A stretch of DNA of 50,253 nt from Sphingomonas sp. (GCF_019749955.1 NZ_JAIEPC010000063.1:1-50253); one strand, 5' to 3'. Positions 8,598 to 17,704 are shown, counted from the stretch's first letter. Numbers and translations: made by a program. Notes: generated by a model not told the origin, from the sequence alone.

Positions 8598-10064
8598 TCA
8601 ATAGCCCACGATCTTCACCTTATCGCCCGGCTTCAGGACCGCGCCATCCGCCAGCCCATTGAGCGCGAGGAAGCGTTCGAGCTGGGCGTCGGGATAGGCC
8701 ATGCGCGCGGCGATTGTCGCTGTGGTCTCGCCCTTTTTCACCGTCACGATCCGCACGAAGCGCGGCTTGATCGCGGCGGCCTCGGCAGCGGTCAGCGTGC
8801 GGAAGCTGGCGGGCAGGTCAACCAGCGGACCAAGCCCAGAGCCGAGCGGCGCGACGACGGTGAAGTGGTAAGCCTTGGTCGGCGATACCGCGATGACGAA
8901 CACCGTCGCGTCAACCCGCCCGCTGCCACCGGCGGCCTCGACCGTCGCATAGGCCGCGTCAAAGCCGTTCACCCGCGTGCGGCGCAGCTCGAAGGGCGGG
9001 GGTGCCGTATTCTTGTCGCCCAGCGCTTGCAGCACGCGCGCGACATAGGGTTGGAAATCGCCGGCATAGGCCCCGGTCGAAAATTCACCCTGTGCGCCTT
9101 CGCCGCTGATCGTCACCACGCGCGCGCCATTGGCCAGCGCGAAGCCGGTCGGCACGGTGAAGGTGATGCGCAGGTCGGGGTGGCGAAACGTCCGTCCCTC
9201 GACCACGCCTTGCCGAGGGTTATCGCCATAGAGCAGGCCGTCGATCGCGGCGAGATAGGCGTCGCGGTTGCGCGGGGCGTCGGTGCCACCGACGCTGCGC
9301 GCGCGCTCCAGCGCGGCGGCGACCCGCTTGCCCGGTTCGGGGTGCGTGCTCGCCCAGGCAGGCGTTGCGGCGGTGCGCCCCGCCAGCCGCTGATCGAGCG
9401 CGGTCTTGTTCGACAAATCGGCCAGCATCGACGCCATGGCGTCAGTGTCGTAAGTGGCGCCGCGCAGATAATTGATGCCGAGGTTGTCGGCCTCGGTTTC
9501 CTGCCCGCGCGAATAGCTGAGCGTCAGCAACTGCGTGCCGGTGCCGATCCCGCGTCCGAGCAGATTGCTGATGTCGGTGTTCTTGATCAGCGCGCTCGCG
9601 GCAATCTGGCCGAGCATGCCGAGGATGGCGTTGCGGGTCGCGGTGTTCTGGCGCTTGCGACTGTGGCGCGCGGCGACATGGCCGACTTCATGGCCGAGCA
9701 CGCCCGCCAGTTCGGCCTCGTCATTGGCCAGCGCGAGCAGCCCGCGTGTGACGTAAACATAGCCACCGGGAATGGCGAAGGCATTGTCGATCGGCGTGTC
9801 GAGAATGGTGACGGTGAAGGCCTTGGGATCGGTCGACAGCCCCGATTGCACCGCCACCCGGCGCGCGATGCTTTCGACATAGGCGTTTTGCCGCGCGGTA
9901 TAGGCGCCGCCATATTGGCTGACGATGTCGCCATTGGCGGCGTCACCCTGCGCGCGTTCCTGCGGCGTGATCGGCTGGACCGGTCCCTGCTGCGCGCTGG
10001 CGGGTGCAGCGAGCGAAGTGGTGGCAGCAAGTGATAGAGCGATCGTGGTGATCGAACGGCGCAT
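8598..10064 (-). CDS. Exported M48-family metallopeptidase with C-terminal LysM
   Basis: A 488-residue protein with a Sec signal ending near PASAQ. The M48 domain includes IDNAFAIPGGYVYVTRGLL, the zinc motif HEVGH in LAGVLGHEVGHVAARHS, and a downstream EADNLG giving the third ligand Glu. The C-terminal 50 residues (VKKGETTATIAARMAYPD to LKPGDKVKIVGY) form a LysM-like peptidoglycan-binding module. This architecture matches periplasmic BepA/YfgC-like proteases that act in outer-membrane protein quality control; that role is inferred from the family. It is divergent from the gluzincin-like gene, with about 100 bp of shared promoter space. Confidence 0.92.
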   Translation of the reverse strand: MRRSITTIALSLAATTSLAAPASAQQGPVQPITPQERAQGDAANGDIVSQYGGAYTARQNAYVESIARRVAVQSGLSTDPKAFTVTILDTPIDNAFAIPGGYVYVTRGLLALANDEAELAGVLGHEVGHVAARHSRKRQNTATRNAILGMLGQIAASALIKNTDISNLLGRGIGTGTQLLTLSYSRGQETEADNLGINYLRGATYDTDAMASMLADLSNKTALDQRLAGRTAATPAWASTHPEPGKRVAAALERARSVGGTDAPRNRDAYLAAIDGLLYGDNPRQGVVEGRTFRHPDLRITFTVPTGFALANGARVVTISGEGAQGEFSTGAYAGDFQPYVARVLQALGDKNTAPPPFELRRTRVNGFDAAYATVEAAGGSGRVDATVFVIAVSPTKAYHFTVVAPLGSGLGPLVDLPASFRTLTAAEAAAIKPRFVRIVTVKKGETTATIAARMAYPDAQLERFLALNGLADGAVLKPGDKVKIVGY

Positions 10065-10165
10065 GTTTTCCCTCCCGACGAGTCTTGACGTGCCATCATG
10101 TCGTGTCGGATCGTGGCTGTCGATTGATCAGCAGCGCTTGTTGCGGGATAATCGGGGAAACGGGG

Positions 10166-11134
10166 ATGCGTGCGCCAGGACTGTTGCTGCTGATCGCGAT
10201 GGCATTGTTGGGGAGCGGGGCGGGGCCGGCCGATCCCAAGGCCGCCGCCACGGCCAAGGCCGGGACACTGACCGACCTGACGCCTGAATTCGTCGCCTTT
10301 GCCGATCAGAGTGCGGCTTTGCCCGATGCCGATCGCGTCAAAGCATTCCACGCGCGCTTCGATCCGGTTCTACCTGGCTATTTCGACGACAAGGGCACCA
10401 ATCAAGCCAGGTTCGACATTCTCGTCGCGCAGCGGCTGAGGGATTTTCCGCAGACCCGCCAAAAATTTGTCGCCACCGCCGCTGCCTTTGGCGCCGCCTT
10501 CACGCGCGGGCAGGCTCATTTCACGCAGGCTTTCCCCGATTACAGTCTGAGCGTGCCGGTCTATCTCGTCCATTCGATGGGCCAGCAGGATGGCGGCACG
10601 CGGACAATTGGTGGGCGCACGATCATGTTCTTCGGCGCCGACGTCATTGCCGCGATCCATGACGAGACCACGATCGGCCCGTTCCTCGATCACGAGCTGT
10701 TCCACATCTATCACGAGAAATATTTCGGCGATTGCCCCCAGCTCTGGTGCTCGCTGTGGCAGGAGGGGATGGCGACCTATGTGGCCGCGCAGCTCAACCC
10801 TGGCGCCAGCGACCGCGCGCTGCTGCTCACCGAGCCGCGCCCGATCCGCTCGGAAGTCGAGCCGCGCCTTGGCGAGGCGATGTGCAGTCTGCGCGCCAAA
10901 TTCGAGTCGGCGCTACCCGATGACCATGCGCCATTTTTCTATGCCGACGCGGCAAAGGGCGCGTTCCCCCCGCGCTATGGCTATTTCCTGGGCTATCTGC
11001 TCGCGGCCAAGATCGGCGCGACAATGCCGCTGCAAACGCTCGCCAAGCTGCCGCGCGACAAGGTCAAGCCGCTGCTGATGGCGGCGATCGACGGCTATGG
11101 GCTGTGCGAGCCGCCCGCCGACCTTACGCCGTAA
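10166..11134 (+). CDS. Exported gluzincin-like putative metallopeptidase
   Basis: A 322-residue protein beginning MRAPGLLLLIAMALLGSG, a signal peptide. The ATG at 10166 is preferred over one at 10085 because the signal starts there and GGGGAAACGGGG precedes it. A zinc-binding HELFH motif at 176-180 is followed 20 residues later by WQEGMATYVA, with Glu200 as the probable third ligand. The order HExxH, then E in an EG-A-Y helix, resembles DUF2268-type gluzincins. No activity is known. The 3' end overlaps the convergent acylphosphatase gene by 11 bp. Confidence 0.65.
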   Translation: MRAPGLLLLIAMALLGSGAGPADPKAAATAKAGTLTDLTPEFVAFADQSAALPDADRVKAFHARFDPVLPGYFDDKGTNQARFDILVAQRLRDFPQTRQKFVATAAAFGAAFTRGQAHFTQAFPDYSLSVPVYLVHSMGQQDGGTRTIGGRTIMFFGADVIAAIHDETTIGPFLDHELFHIYHEKYFGDCPQLWCSLWQEGMATYVAAQLNPGASDRALLLTEPRPIRSEVEPRLGEAMCSLRAKFESALPDDHAPFFYADAAKGAFPPRYGYFLGYLLAAKIGATMPLQTLAKLPRDKVKPLLMAAIDGYGLCEPPADLTP

Positions 11135-11399
11135 AGCGCTTGGTAAAGCCCTTGGGCAGGCGTTCGTCGGCGAGATGCGCTTCGACGTTATCCACGCGCG
11201 CGCGGGGCGGACCCTGGCGTGCGGCATCGACCAGCGCGTCGGTCGCCTCGTCATCGCCCGCGATCAGGATTTCCACGCGGCCGTCGGTGCAATTGCGCAC
11301 CCATCCCGCGAGTTTCAGCTCTCCGGCTCGGCGCACGATCCAGTCGCGATAGCCGACATGCTGCACTTTGCCGCTCACAAATACCCGGCGCATCATCAT
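11124..11399 (-). CDS. acyP: Acylphosphatase
   Basis: A 91-residue single-domain enzyme that hydrolyses acyl phosphates such as acetyl phosphate or carbamoyl phosphate. It has the phosphate-binding loop VSGKVQHVGYRDW, in which the Arg of GYRDW is catalytic, and the WVRNCTDGRVEI strand with the conserved Asn. The length fits the family (about 90). Three consecutive ATG codons stand at the start (11399, 11396, 11393), and I see no strong ribosome site to choose between them. The gene converges on and overlaps the upstream plus-strand gene. Confidence 0.93.
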   Translation of the reverse strand: MMMRRVFVSGKVQHVGYRDWIVRRAGELKLAGWVRNCTDGRVEILIAGDDEATDALVDAARQGPPRARVDNVEAHLADERLPKGFTKRFTA

Positions 11400-11593
11400 G
11401 ATTCTAACTTTTTTTACCCGGAGAAAGACGCCCTCGAACGCGGCTTAGCACATCGATCCCAAATGCAGCGGGCAGCAAATCGCCATTCGTCGCGATCGGG
11501 GCAGATTTGGTCGAGAGCGATCAGGCAGCCGTGGCTTTCGTCGTCGATCGCGATGTGGCATCGACCATGGCCTGATTGATTGGGGGGAAAGCC

Positions 11594-13123
11594 ATGAACT
11601 GGACGGTCGCGACGTTGATGCTGGCACTGGCGGTGTTGCTTGGCTCCGGCGCTGCGACGGCGCAGTCGGACCGCAAGGTCGAGCCAGCCAGCCAAGTGTC
11701 AGCGGCAGATCCTGCCATTCCGCCGCCGGTCGTGTCGATCACGCGCCATTCGGGCACGTTCGGCGGCGTTACGGTTGCCTATAAGGCGACGGCGGGTGAG
11801 ACCTATCTCAAAGACAAGGAAGGCAAGCCGACTGCCGCAATCTTTTCGACCGCCTATGTCAAGGAAGGCGTGACCGATCCGACCAGCCGACCGGTCACCT
11901 TTCTGTTCAACGGTGGGCCGGGTTCGGGTTCGGTATGGCTGCACATGGGCGCCTTTGGCCCCAAGCGCGTCGCGATCCCGTCAGACGCGCGCGATGATGG
12001 CGCGCCGCCCTATCCAATCGTCGACAATCCCGCGAGCCTGCTCGACGTGACCGACATTGTCTTCATCGATCCGGTCGGCACCGGGTTCAGCCGGGCGCTG
12101 GGCAAAACCGATCCGAAGGATTTCTATGGCGTCAGCAAGGACGCGCGGTCGATCGGCCAGTTCATCCGCCGATGGCTGGCCGAAAATGGCCGTTGGAACA
12201 GCCCGAAATTCCTGGGCGGCGAAAGCTATGGCACGACGCGGTCGGCAGCGGTCGTCAACGAGCTCGAAGGGCAGTATAACGACGTTTCGCTAAACGGCGT
12301 GATCCTGATTTCGACCATCCTCGATTTCAGCATGCGCGCAGAGACGCCCGGCAACGAAATGGCCTATGTCGTCACCCTGCCGTCGATGGCGGCCGCCGCG
12401 CAGCTCCACGGCAAGGTGCCCGGTGCGTCCGATGTCGCCGCCCTCGTTGAGGAAGCGCGGCAATTCGCGATCGGCCCTTATGCTGCCGCGCTGCTCAAGG
12501 GCAGCAAATTGGCGGCCGACGAACGCGCCGCCATCCGCCGCCAGCTCGCGCGCTTCACCGGGTTGAGCGAGACGTTTATCGACAATGCCGATCTCCGTGT
12601 CTCGTCGGGCCGCTTCTATAAGGAATTGCTGCGCGATCGCGGGCTGACAATCGGGCGGCTTGACGCGCGCTACACGGGCAAGGATTATGACCGCGCGGGT
12701 GAAGAGCCGGACAATGATCCGAGCTTCTACGCGATCGACGCAAGCTACACTGCCGCGATCAACAGCTATGCCCGCGACGTTCTGAAATTCTCGCCCGAGC
12801 GCGACTATGTGACGATCGGCCCGGTCGGCCCCTGGGACTGGCGGCTCGATGGCGCCAACCGCGATGGCCAAGTCTATGTCAACGTCGCGCCCTATCTGGG
12901 CAAGGCGCTGCGGGAAAACTCGGGGCTCCGGATCTTTGTCGGCCAGGGCTATTACGACTTTGCGACGCCCTTCTTCGGGGCGGAACTCTCGCTCAACCGG
13001 ACCGGTATCCCTACCGATCGCGTCCAGTTCCATTATTATGGCGCGGGCCACATGATGTATGTGCGCGATGCCGATCTGACCAAGCTTTCGGCCGATATCC
13101 GAGCCTTCATCAAGGCCCGATGA
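11594..13123 (+). CDS. Exported S10-family serine carboxypeptidase-like protein
   Basis: A 509-residue protein with a signal peptide (MNWTVATLMLALAVLLGSG to TAQ). S10 hallmarks are the oxyanion-region LFNGGPGSGSVWLHMGAFGP, the nucleophile Ser211 in GGESYGTTRS, Asp455 in GYYDFATPF and His486 in YYGAGHMMY, so the Ser-Asp-His triad is complete. The family removes C-terminal residues from peptides; a periplasmic scavenging role is likely. The ATG at 11594 is chosen over TTG at 11576 because GGGGGGAAA lies just upstream and the signal starts there. The preceding 190 bp contain no evident gene. Confidence 0.9.
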   Translation: MNWTVATLMLALAVLLGSGAATAQSDRKVEPASQVSAADPAIPPPVVSITRHSGTFGGVTVAYKATAGETYLKDKEGKPTAAIFSTAYVKEGVTDPTSRPVTFLFNGGPGSGSVWLHMGAFGPKRVAIPSDARDDGAPPYPIVDNPASLLDVTDIVFIDPVGTGFSRALGKTDPKDFYGVSKDARSIGQFIRRWLAENGRWNSPKFLGGESYGTTRSAAVVNELEGQYNDVSLNGVILISTILDFSMRAETPGNEMAYVVTLPSMAAAAQLHGKVPGASDVAALVEEARQFAIGPYAAALLKGSKLAADERAAIRRQLARFTGLSETFIDNADLRVSSGRFYKELLRDRGLTIGRLDARYTGKDYDRAGEEPDNDPSFYAIDASYTAAINSYARDVLKFSPERDYVTIGPVGPWDWRLDGANRDGQVYVNVAPYLGKALRENSGLRIFVGQGYYDFATPFFGAELSLNRTGIPTDRVQFHYYGAGHMMYVRDADLTKLSADIRAFIKAR

Positions 13124-13168
13124 AATGCCGGGGTCACCGCACGCACGACCAGACCAACTTCGATGCCT

Positions 13169-13651
13169 TTAGGCGTCCGGATAAGTGATCGCCAGCACTT
13201 CATAATCGCACACCCCGGCGGGGAGCGTGACGCGCCGCGTGTCGCCAATCGCCGCACCGCGCAAGGCGCGCGCGATCGGCGCGCTCCAGCCGATCGTGCC
13301 CGCGTTCGCATCGGCTTCGTCGTCGCCGAGCAAGGTCAGCACGCGCTGATTGTCGTCGGGGTCGGCGATCGTTACGGTCGCGCCGAACCAGATACGGCTT
13401 TTGTCGGGCGCCCGCGCCGGGTCGATCACCTTCGCCGCCTTCATCCGCTTCGACAGCCAGCCGAGCCGCCGGTCGATCTCGCGCAGCCGCTTGCGGCCAT
13501 AGATGTAATCGCCATTTTCCGACCGGTCGCCATTGCCCGCCGCCCAGGACACGACATCAACGATGCGCGGGCGTTCTTCGCCGAGGAGCAGGTCGTACTC
13601 GGCACGCAGCACCGCGTAACCGGCAGGGGTGATGTAATTGGGGTGGTCCAT
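13169..13651 (-). CDS. greB: Transcription elongation factor GreB
   Basis: A 160-residue Gre factor. The N-terminal coiled coil carries EERPRIVDVVSWAAGNGDRSEN and GDYIYGRKRLREIDRRLGWL, which is the GreB signature; the acidic tip residues stimulate RNA polymerase to cleave backtracked transcripts. The C-terminal FKBP-like domain runs from VIDPARAP to the end, including GTIGWSAPIARALRGAAIGD. It lies 13 bp downstream of the slt gene stop reading backwards along the minus strand, so the two are adjacent but their order is slt then greB on that strand. Confidence 0.95.
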   Translation of the reverse strand: MDHPNYITPAGYAVLRAEYDLLLGEERPRIVDVVSWAAGNGDRSENGDYIYGRKRLREIDRRLGWLSKRMKAAKVIDPARAPDKSRIWFGATVTIADPDDNQRVLTLLGDDEADANAGTIGWSAPIARALRGAAIGDTRRVTLPAGVCDYEVLAITYPDA

Positions 13652-13664
13652 GCTGCGGGCGAGG

Positions 13665-15644
13665 TTAGCCCGGCTTGCGGCCCAGATACCAGCTCAGCCG
13701 TGCCTGCCCCTGTGATCGGCTGCGCTCGGGGTTGAGCAGGTCATAGACAACGGCGTTTTCGAGCACGCGCTGGACATAGCCGCGCGTCTCGCTGAACGGG
13801 ATCGCCTCGATCCAGTCGATCATGTCGATCTGGCCCTGGCGCGGATCGCCGTTCGCCGCGAGCCATTTGTTCACATTGCCGCCGCCCGCATTATACGCCG
13901 CGACCGCGAGCGGATAGCTGCCATAGAGATTGAGCAGCTTCTGGAAATAGCTCGACCCGAGCTGGATATTGTAATCGGTGTTGGCGGTCAGCGCGCTGCT
14001 GTCATAGGCGAGGCCAAGGCCGTTGGCGGCCTGGCGCGCGGTGCCCGGCATCAATTGCATCAGCCCGCGCGCGCCCGCGCGGCTGACGGCGGCGCGGTCG
14101 AACTGGCTTTCCTGCCGCGCAATCGCATGGATCATCGTCCAGGCGTCCGCCGCGCCATCGGGCACCTTGACGCTCGGATAGCCGGTCGCGGCATAATCGG
14201 ACAGGCCGTTGAGCAGCGCGCTCTTGCCGACCATCACGCCGAGATCAGGGCGGCCAAGGCTGCGCGACAATTCGGTCGCGAGCACATGATCGCTGTCGGA
14301 CTTGGCGTCGAGCGCGATCTGCCGGACGAAAGCGGTCTGGTCCTCATGCGCGCCAACCGTGCCGAGGTAGCGCGCGGCGCGCACCGTCTCGCGGTTGTAG
14401 AAAGCATCACGCACGGGTTTGTCGACCGGGCGCGGGGCCGCATCAGGCGGCGCGGTGAGCGCGCGACCGAGCTTTTCGCTCGCGAGCTGGCCATAAAACT
14501 GGTCGCGGTAACGTGCGGCGCGATCGAACAGCGCATTGGCCTGCGCGGTCTGCCCGGCCGCCAGCGCGGCGCGGCCGGCCCAATACAGCCCCTTAGACCG
14601 CACCGTGGGCGACGCCGAGCCACCGGCATAGCGCTCGAACAGGCCAGCGGCGTCACCGGGCTTGCCAAGCGTGTTGAGCGCGGTGCGGCCGGCGAGCCAC
14701 ATCAGATCGGTATAGGCGTCGCGTTCGGCATAGCTGCGCGTGCTGACATCGGTGCCCGCCGGATACGCGTCATCGACTTGCCGCGCGATGTCGAACGCGG
14801 TCTGATATTGCGCATCGGCAGCGGCACCGCGCGCATTGGTGAGCATCAGCTCGAACCAGTTGGCGGTATCGCGCGGCGGCGCGGTAAAGCCATGCGGGCG
14901 GGCGAGGAGCGCGCGTGCCTCGCTCCAGCGATTGCTCGCACGCAGCCACACCGTGCGATCAGCGACGAGGCCCGCGTCACCGGCAAAGCGTGCCTCGACC
15001 AGCGCGAGCTTGTCGGCAGCGTCAGCCGCCTTGGCCCGTAGCGCGAGTCGGGCTTCGAACAGCGGGCGCTTGTCGGCGCTGGTGAGCGACAATTGCCGCT
15101 GCGCCGACCCGGTCGCGCCGGCCCAGAGCAACGCATCCATCCGCGCGTCGTGATCCGCCAGTGTGAGCGCGCTTGAAAAACTGGTGAGCACCACGGCTTC
15201 ATCGGCGGGCGACAGCGCGCCCTGCAACCACGCTGCCCGCGCCGCCGCATTGGCTTCGGCAGGCTGACCCGTCGAGGCAAGCGCCTGGGCAAAGCGCACC
15301 CCGCCCGTCCCCGTCAGTGGCGGGAATTTGCGGAAATAGCTGACCGCCACCCCCGGCGACCAGCTCGCGGTATCGAGCGCGCGTTCGGCAGCCTTGCGCC
15401 GCGCGGCTTCGCCCGGCCAGCCGGGATGCGCGAGCAGGAACTGGGCATAAGTGTCGAAGCTGTAGCTGTCGGACTGCTGGACCTGTTTCCACTGGGTGAT
15501 CGCGCTCGCGATCGCATCCGACGTCGGCATTTGCTGGAGCTGCTGACGATAAGCGTCGAGCTGATCCTGCGATATCGCGCTCGTGCTGATCAGCCCGCCG
15601 GCGGCAGCGAGCAGCAAAATCGATTTATACGCCCCGGCGATCAT
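13665..15644 (-). CDS. slt: Soluble lytic murein transglycosylase
   Basis: A 659-residue periplasmic protein with an N-terminal signal sequence. The first 480 residues are alpha-helical superhelix repeats of the Slt70 type. The C-terminal catalytic domain has IHAIARQESQFDRAAVSRAG, with the catalytic Glu in RQES, then GLMQLMPGTA and VAAYNAGGGNVNKW. It cleaves the MurNAc-GlcNAc bond of peptidoglycan, leaving anhydro-muropeptides. The last 30 residues after RVLENAVVYDLLNPE are family-typical. The gene is divergent from dapA and followed after 13 bp by greB on the same strand. Confidence 0.95.
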   Translation of the reverse strand: MIAGAYKSILLLAAAGGLISTSAISQDQLDAYRQQLQQMPTSDAIASAITQWKQVQQSDSYSFDTYAQFLLAHPGWPGEAARRKAAERALDTASWSPGVAVSYFRKFPPLTGTGGVRFAQALASTGQPAEANAAARAAWLQGALSPADEAVVLTSFSSALTLADHDARMDALLWAGATGSAQRQLSLTSADKRPLFEARLALRAKAADAADKLALVEARFAGDAGLVADRTVWLRASNRWSEARALLARPHGFTAPPRDTANWFELMLTNARGAAADAQYQTAFDIARQVDDAYPAGTDVSTRSYAERDAYTDLMWLAGRTALNTLGKPGDAAGLFERYAGGSASPTVRSKGLYWAGRAALAAGQTAQANALFDRAARYRDQFYGQLASEKLGRALTAPPDAAPRPVDKPVRDAFYNRETVRAARYLGTVGAHEDQTAFVRQIALDAKSDSDHVLATELSRSLGRPDLGVMVGKSALLNGLSDYAATGYPSVKVPDGAADAWTMIHAIARQESQFDRAAVSRAGARGLMQLMPGTARQAANGLGLAYDSSALTANTDYNIQLGSSYFQKLLNLYGSYPLAVAAYNAGGGNVNKWLAANGDPRQGQIDMIDWIEAIPFSETRGYVQRVLENAVVYDLLNPERSRSQGQARLSWYLGRKPG

Positions 15645-15744
15645 GTGGACATGATAGGGGATTCAATCTTATCTGTCGCCTAACAAACTGTCCCGGTTCC
15701 GAGCATGTGCGACAGTTCACCGACCCAGCGGAGCGCTTTATCCC

Positions 15745-16629
15745 ATGTTTTCCGGTTCCATTCCCGCGCTCGTCACGCCCTTCGCCGCCGACGGCAGCTT
15801 TGACGAGGCCCCATATCGCGAGCTGATCGAGTGGCAGATCGCCGAAGGATCGGCCGGGCTGGTCCCGTGCGGCACCACTGGCGAGGCCGCGACGATGTCC
15901 GCCGACGAGCATTTCGGCGTAGTTCGCATCTGTGTCGAACAGGCGGCAGGGCGCGTGCCGGTGATCGCGGGCGCCGGGTCGAACGACACCCGCGTCGCAA
16001 TCCAGAACATCGCCGCTGCCAAAGCCGCAGGTGCCGACGCCGCGCTGATGGTGCCGCCCTATTACAACCGCCCGTCGCAGGAAGGCATTTTCCAGCATTT
16101 CAAGGCCGTCGCCGAAAGCTGCGACTTGCCGGTGATGCTTTACAATGTGCCTGGCCGCACCGTGACCGATATCGCGGTCGAGACGATGGCGCGGCTGGTG
16201 CAGGCGTTTCCGGCGAGCTTTGTCGCGGTGAAGGACGCCACCGGCAATCTCGGCCGGGTGACGCAGCAACGGCTGGCGTGCGGCGAAGGCTTCATCCAGC
16301 TGTCGGGCAATGACGAAACCGCGCTGGCCTTCAACGCGATGGGCGGGCTGGGGACGATTTCGGTCACCGCCAATGTCGCCCCACGCCTCTGCGCCGATTT
16401 CCAGAAGGCGTGGGCGGCAGGCAACCGTGCCGAAGCGCTGCGTCTCCACGACCTGCTGTTCCCGCTGCATCTCGCGATGTTCACCGATGCGTCGCCGGGA
16501 CCGGTAAAATACGCGATGAGCCGGGTCCGCCCCGGTTTCCCCACGGCGCTGCGCCTGCCGATGACCTGGCCCAGCGAAGCCAGCCAGCGCGCGGTGGATG
16601 CGGCGCTTGAAAGGGCAGGGCTAATCTAG
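15745..16629 (+). CDS. dapA: 4-hydroxy-tetrahydrodipicolinate synthase
   Basis: A 294-residue TIM-barrel enzyme that condenses pyruvate with aspartate semialdehyde, the first committed step of the diaminopimelate/lysine pathway. Visible landmarks are TPFAADGSFDE, the substrate loop PCGTTGEAATMS, PPYYNRPSQEG, the catalytic Tyr in LYNVPGRT, and the Schiff-base lysine in FVAVKDATGNL. Full length for the family. Head-to-head with slt across about 100 bp. The stop codon is followed two bases later by a 55-bp repeat. Confidence 0.97.
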   Translation: MFSGSIPALVTPFAADGSFDEAPYRELIEWQIAEGSAGLVPCGTTGEAATMSADEHFGVVRICVEQAAGRVPVIAGAGSNDTRVAIQNIAAAKAAGADAALMVPPYYNRPSQEGIFQHFKAVAESCDLPVMLYNVPGRTVTDIAVETMARLVQAFPASFVAVKDATGNLGRVTQQRLACGEGFIQLSGNDETALAFNAMGGLGTISVTANVAPRLCADFQKAWAAGNRAEALRLHDLLFPLHLAMFTDASPGPVKYAMSRVRPGFPTALRLPMTWPSEASQRAVDAALERAGLI

Positions 16630-16631
16630 AT

Positions 16632-16686
16632 CCTCCACCGCTTTAGCGGGGGAGGGGGACCGCGCCGAAGGCGTGGTGGAGGGGGC
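16632..16686 (+). repeat. 55-bp direct repeat, copy A, upstream of DUF559 gene
   Basis: A GC-rich element that starts CCTCCACCGCTTTAGCGGGG and ends GGCGTGGTGGAGGGGGC. It is internally near-palindromic, because CCTCCACC at the start pairs with GGTGGAGG at the end. By eye it differs at one position from copy B at 17107-17161. It separates dapA from the DUF559 gene and probably supplies that gene's 5' context. Confidence 0.9.
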
Positions 16687-16688
16687 CG

Positions 16689-17105
16689 ATGCGATTGAAG
16701 GGCGATGCTCAATCCAAACGCAACGCGCGGCAACTCCGCCGCAAAATGTCGCTCCCCGAAGTCCTCCTCTGGCAGCAACTCCGCCAGTCGCCGGGCGGCC
16801 ATCGCTTCCGTCGCCAGCATCCCGGAGGCCCGTACGACCTGGACTTCTATTGCGCGCCCGCTCGACTCGCGATCGAGGTCGATGGCGAGGCGCATGATTA
16901 TGGCGATCGGCCGGCAAGGGATGCTGAGCGGGACGCTTGGCTTGAGGGGCAGGGGGTGCGGGTGCTCCGGATATCGGCCAAAGCCGTGCTGACTGACTTG
17001 GATGCCGTGATCCGCCTGATTCTCGCGAGCGTCGATCCCCTTCCACCACGCCCTGCGGGCGCGGTCCCCCTCCCCCGGAGCGATGCTCCGAGGGAGGATT
17101 TTTGA
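16689..17105 (+). CDS. DUF559-domain endonuclease-like protein
   Basis: A 138-residue protein with a DUF559 domain related to the very-short-patch (Vsr)-type restriction endonuclease fold. Visible motifs are ARQLRRKMSLPEVLLWQQLR, GHRFRRQHPGGPYDLDFYC with the likely catalytic Asp, and LAIEVDGEAHDYG with Glu and Asp. A C-terminal DAERDAWLEGQGVRVLRIS strand-helix element follows. The last about 20 residues (PLPPRPAGAVPLPRSDAPRE) are translated from an inverted copy of the flanking repeat. The gene is bracketed by near-identical 55-bp repeats. No partner methylase is nearby, so it is unlikely to be a classic restriction enzyme. Confidence 0.85.
   Translation: MRLKGDAQSKRNARQLRRKMSLPEVLLWQQLRQSPGGHRFRRQHPGGPYDLDFYCAPARLAIEVDGEAHDYGDRPARDAERDAWLEGQGVRVLRISAKAVLTDLDAVIRLILASVDPLPPRPAGAVPLPRSDAPREDF
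17040..17098 (-). repeat. Inverted, diverged copy of the 55-bp repeat, at the 3' end of the DUF559 gene
   Basis: Read on the minus strand this segment shows GGGGGAGGGGGACCGCGCCC followed by GCAGGGCGTGGTGGAA, matching the body of copies A and B. Its leading part differs and holds a perfect small hairpin, CGGAGC-GAT-GCTCCG (17076-17090). It overlaps the last codons of the DUF559 reading frame. Together with copy B it forms a larger inverted repeat that could act as a hairpin terminator. Confidence 0.75.
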
Positions 17106-17106
17106 A

Positions 17107-17161
17107 CCTCCACCGCTTTAGCGGGGGAGGGGGACCGCGCCGCAGGCGTGGTGGAGGGGGC
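17107..17161 (+). repeat. 55-bp direct repeat, copy B, downstream of DUF559 gene
   Basis: This has the same sequence as copy A apart from one visible substitution (GCAGG instead of GAAGG). It starts immediately after the DUF559 stop codon and lies 50 bp before smpB. Confidence 0.9.
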
Positions 17162-17211
17162 TGGATCGCCGCTTCCCTTCCGCGCTCACCCTCCCTACAT
17201 GCCTCTCCCTT

Positions 17212-17694
17212 ATGCCGCGCCCCAAGCCGCCTGTATTCGACAAGAAGAAGACCGTCGCCGAGAACCGGCGCGCGCGCTACGACTATGCGATCGAGACGGT
17301 GTACGAGGCGGGCATCGCGCTCACCGGCACCGAGGTCAAATCGCTGCGCTTCGGCGAAGGGTCGATCGCCGAAAGCTATGCCGAGGTCAGCGACGGGCAG
17401 GTGTGGCTGATCAATTCGAACATCCCCGAATTCAGCCACGGCAATCGCTATAACCACGAGCCCAAGCGTGCGCGCAAATTGCTGCTCCACGAACGCGAGA
17501 TCAACAAGCTCCACGGCGCGGTTGCGCGGCAGGGGATGACGTTGGTGCCGCTCTCCATCTTCTTCAACGGGCGCGGCCGTGCGAAGGTCGAACTCGCGCT
17601 GGCGAAGGGCAAGCAGGCGCATGACAAGCGCGACGCGATCAAGGAACGCGACTGGAAGCGCGACGCCGCCCGGATCATGCGCGACCGCGGCTGA
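17212..17694 (+). CDS. smpB: SsrA-binding protein SmpB
   Basis: A 160-residue RNA-binding protein of trans-translation that delivers tmRNA to stalled ribosomes. Motifs are [43 protein letters not shown], the [20 protein letters not shown] region, and a basic C-terminal tail [20 protein letters not shown] that folds along the decoding centre. Length matches the family. The tmRNA gene itself is not in the window. Confidence 0.97.
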   Translation: MPRPKPPVFDKKKTVAENRRARYDYAIETVYEAGIALTGTEVKSLRFGEGSIAESYAEVSDGQVWLINSNIPEFSHGNRYNHEPKRARKLLLHEREINKLHGAVARQGMTLVPLSIFFNGRGRAKVELALAKGKQAHDKRDAIKERDWKRDAARIMRDRG

Positions 17695-17704
17695 CGTCCC
17701 TGAT

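Noticed and set aside
15686..15717. Inverted repeat AACTGTC/GACAGTT between slt and dapA
   Set aside because: The seven-base arms are 18 bp apart, with no known regulator motif or placement over a clear promoter; chance is likely.
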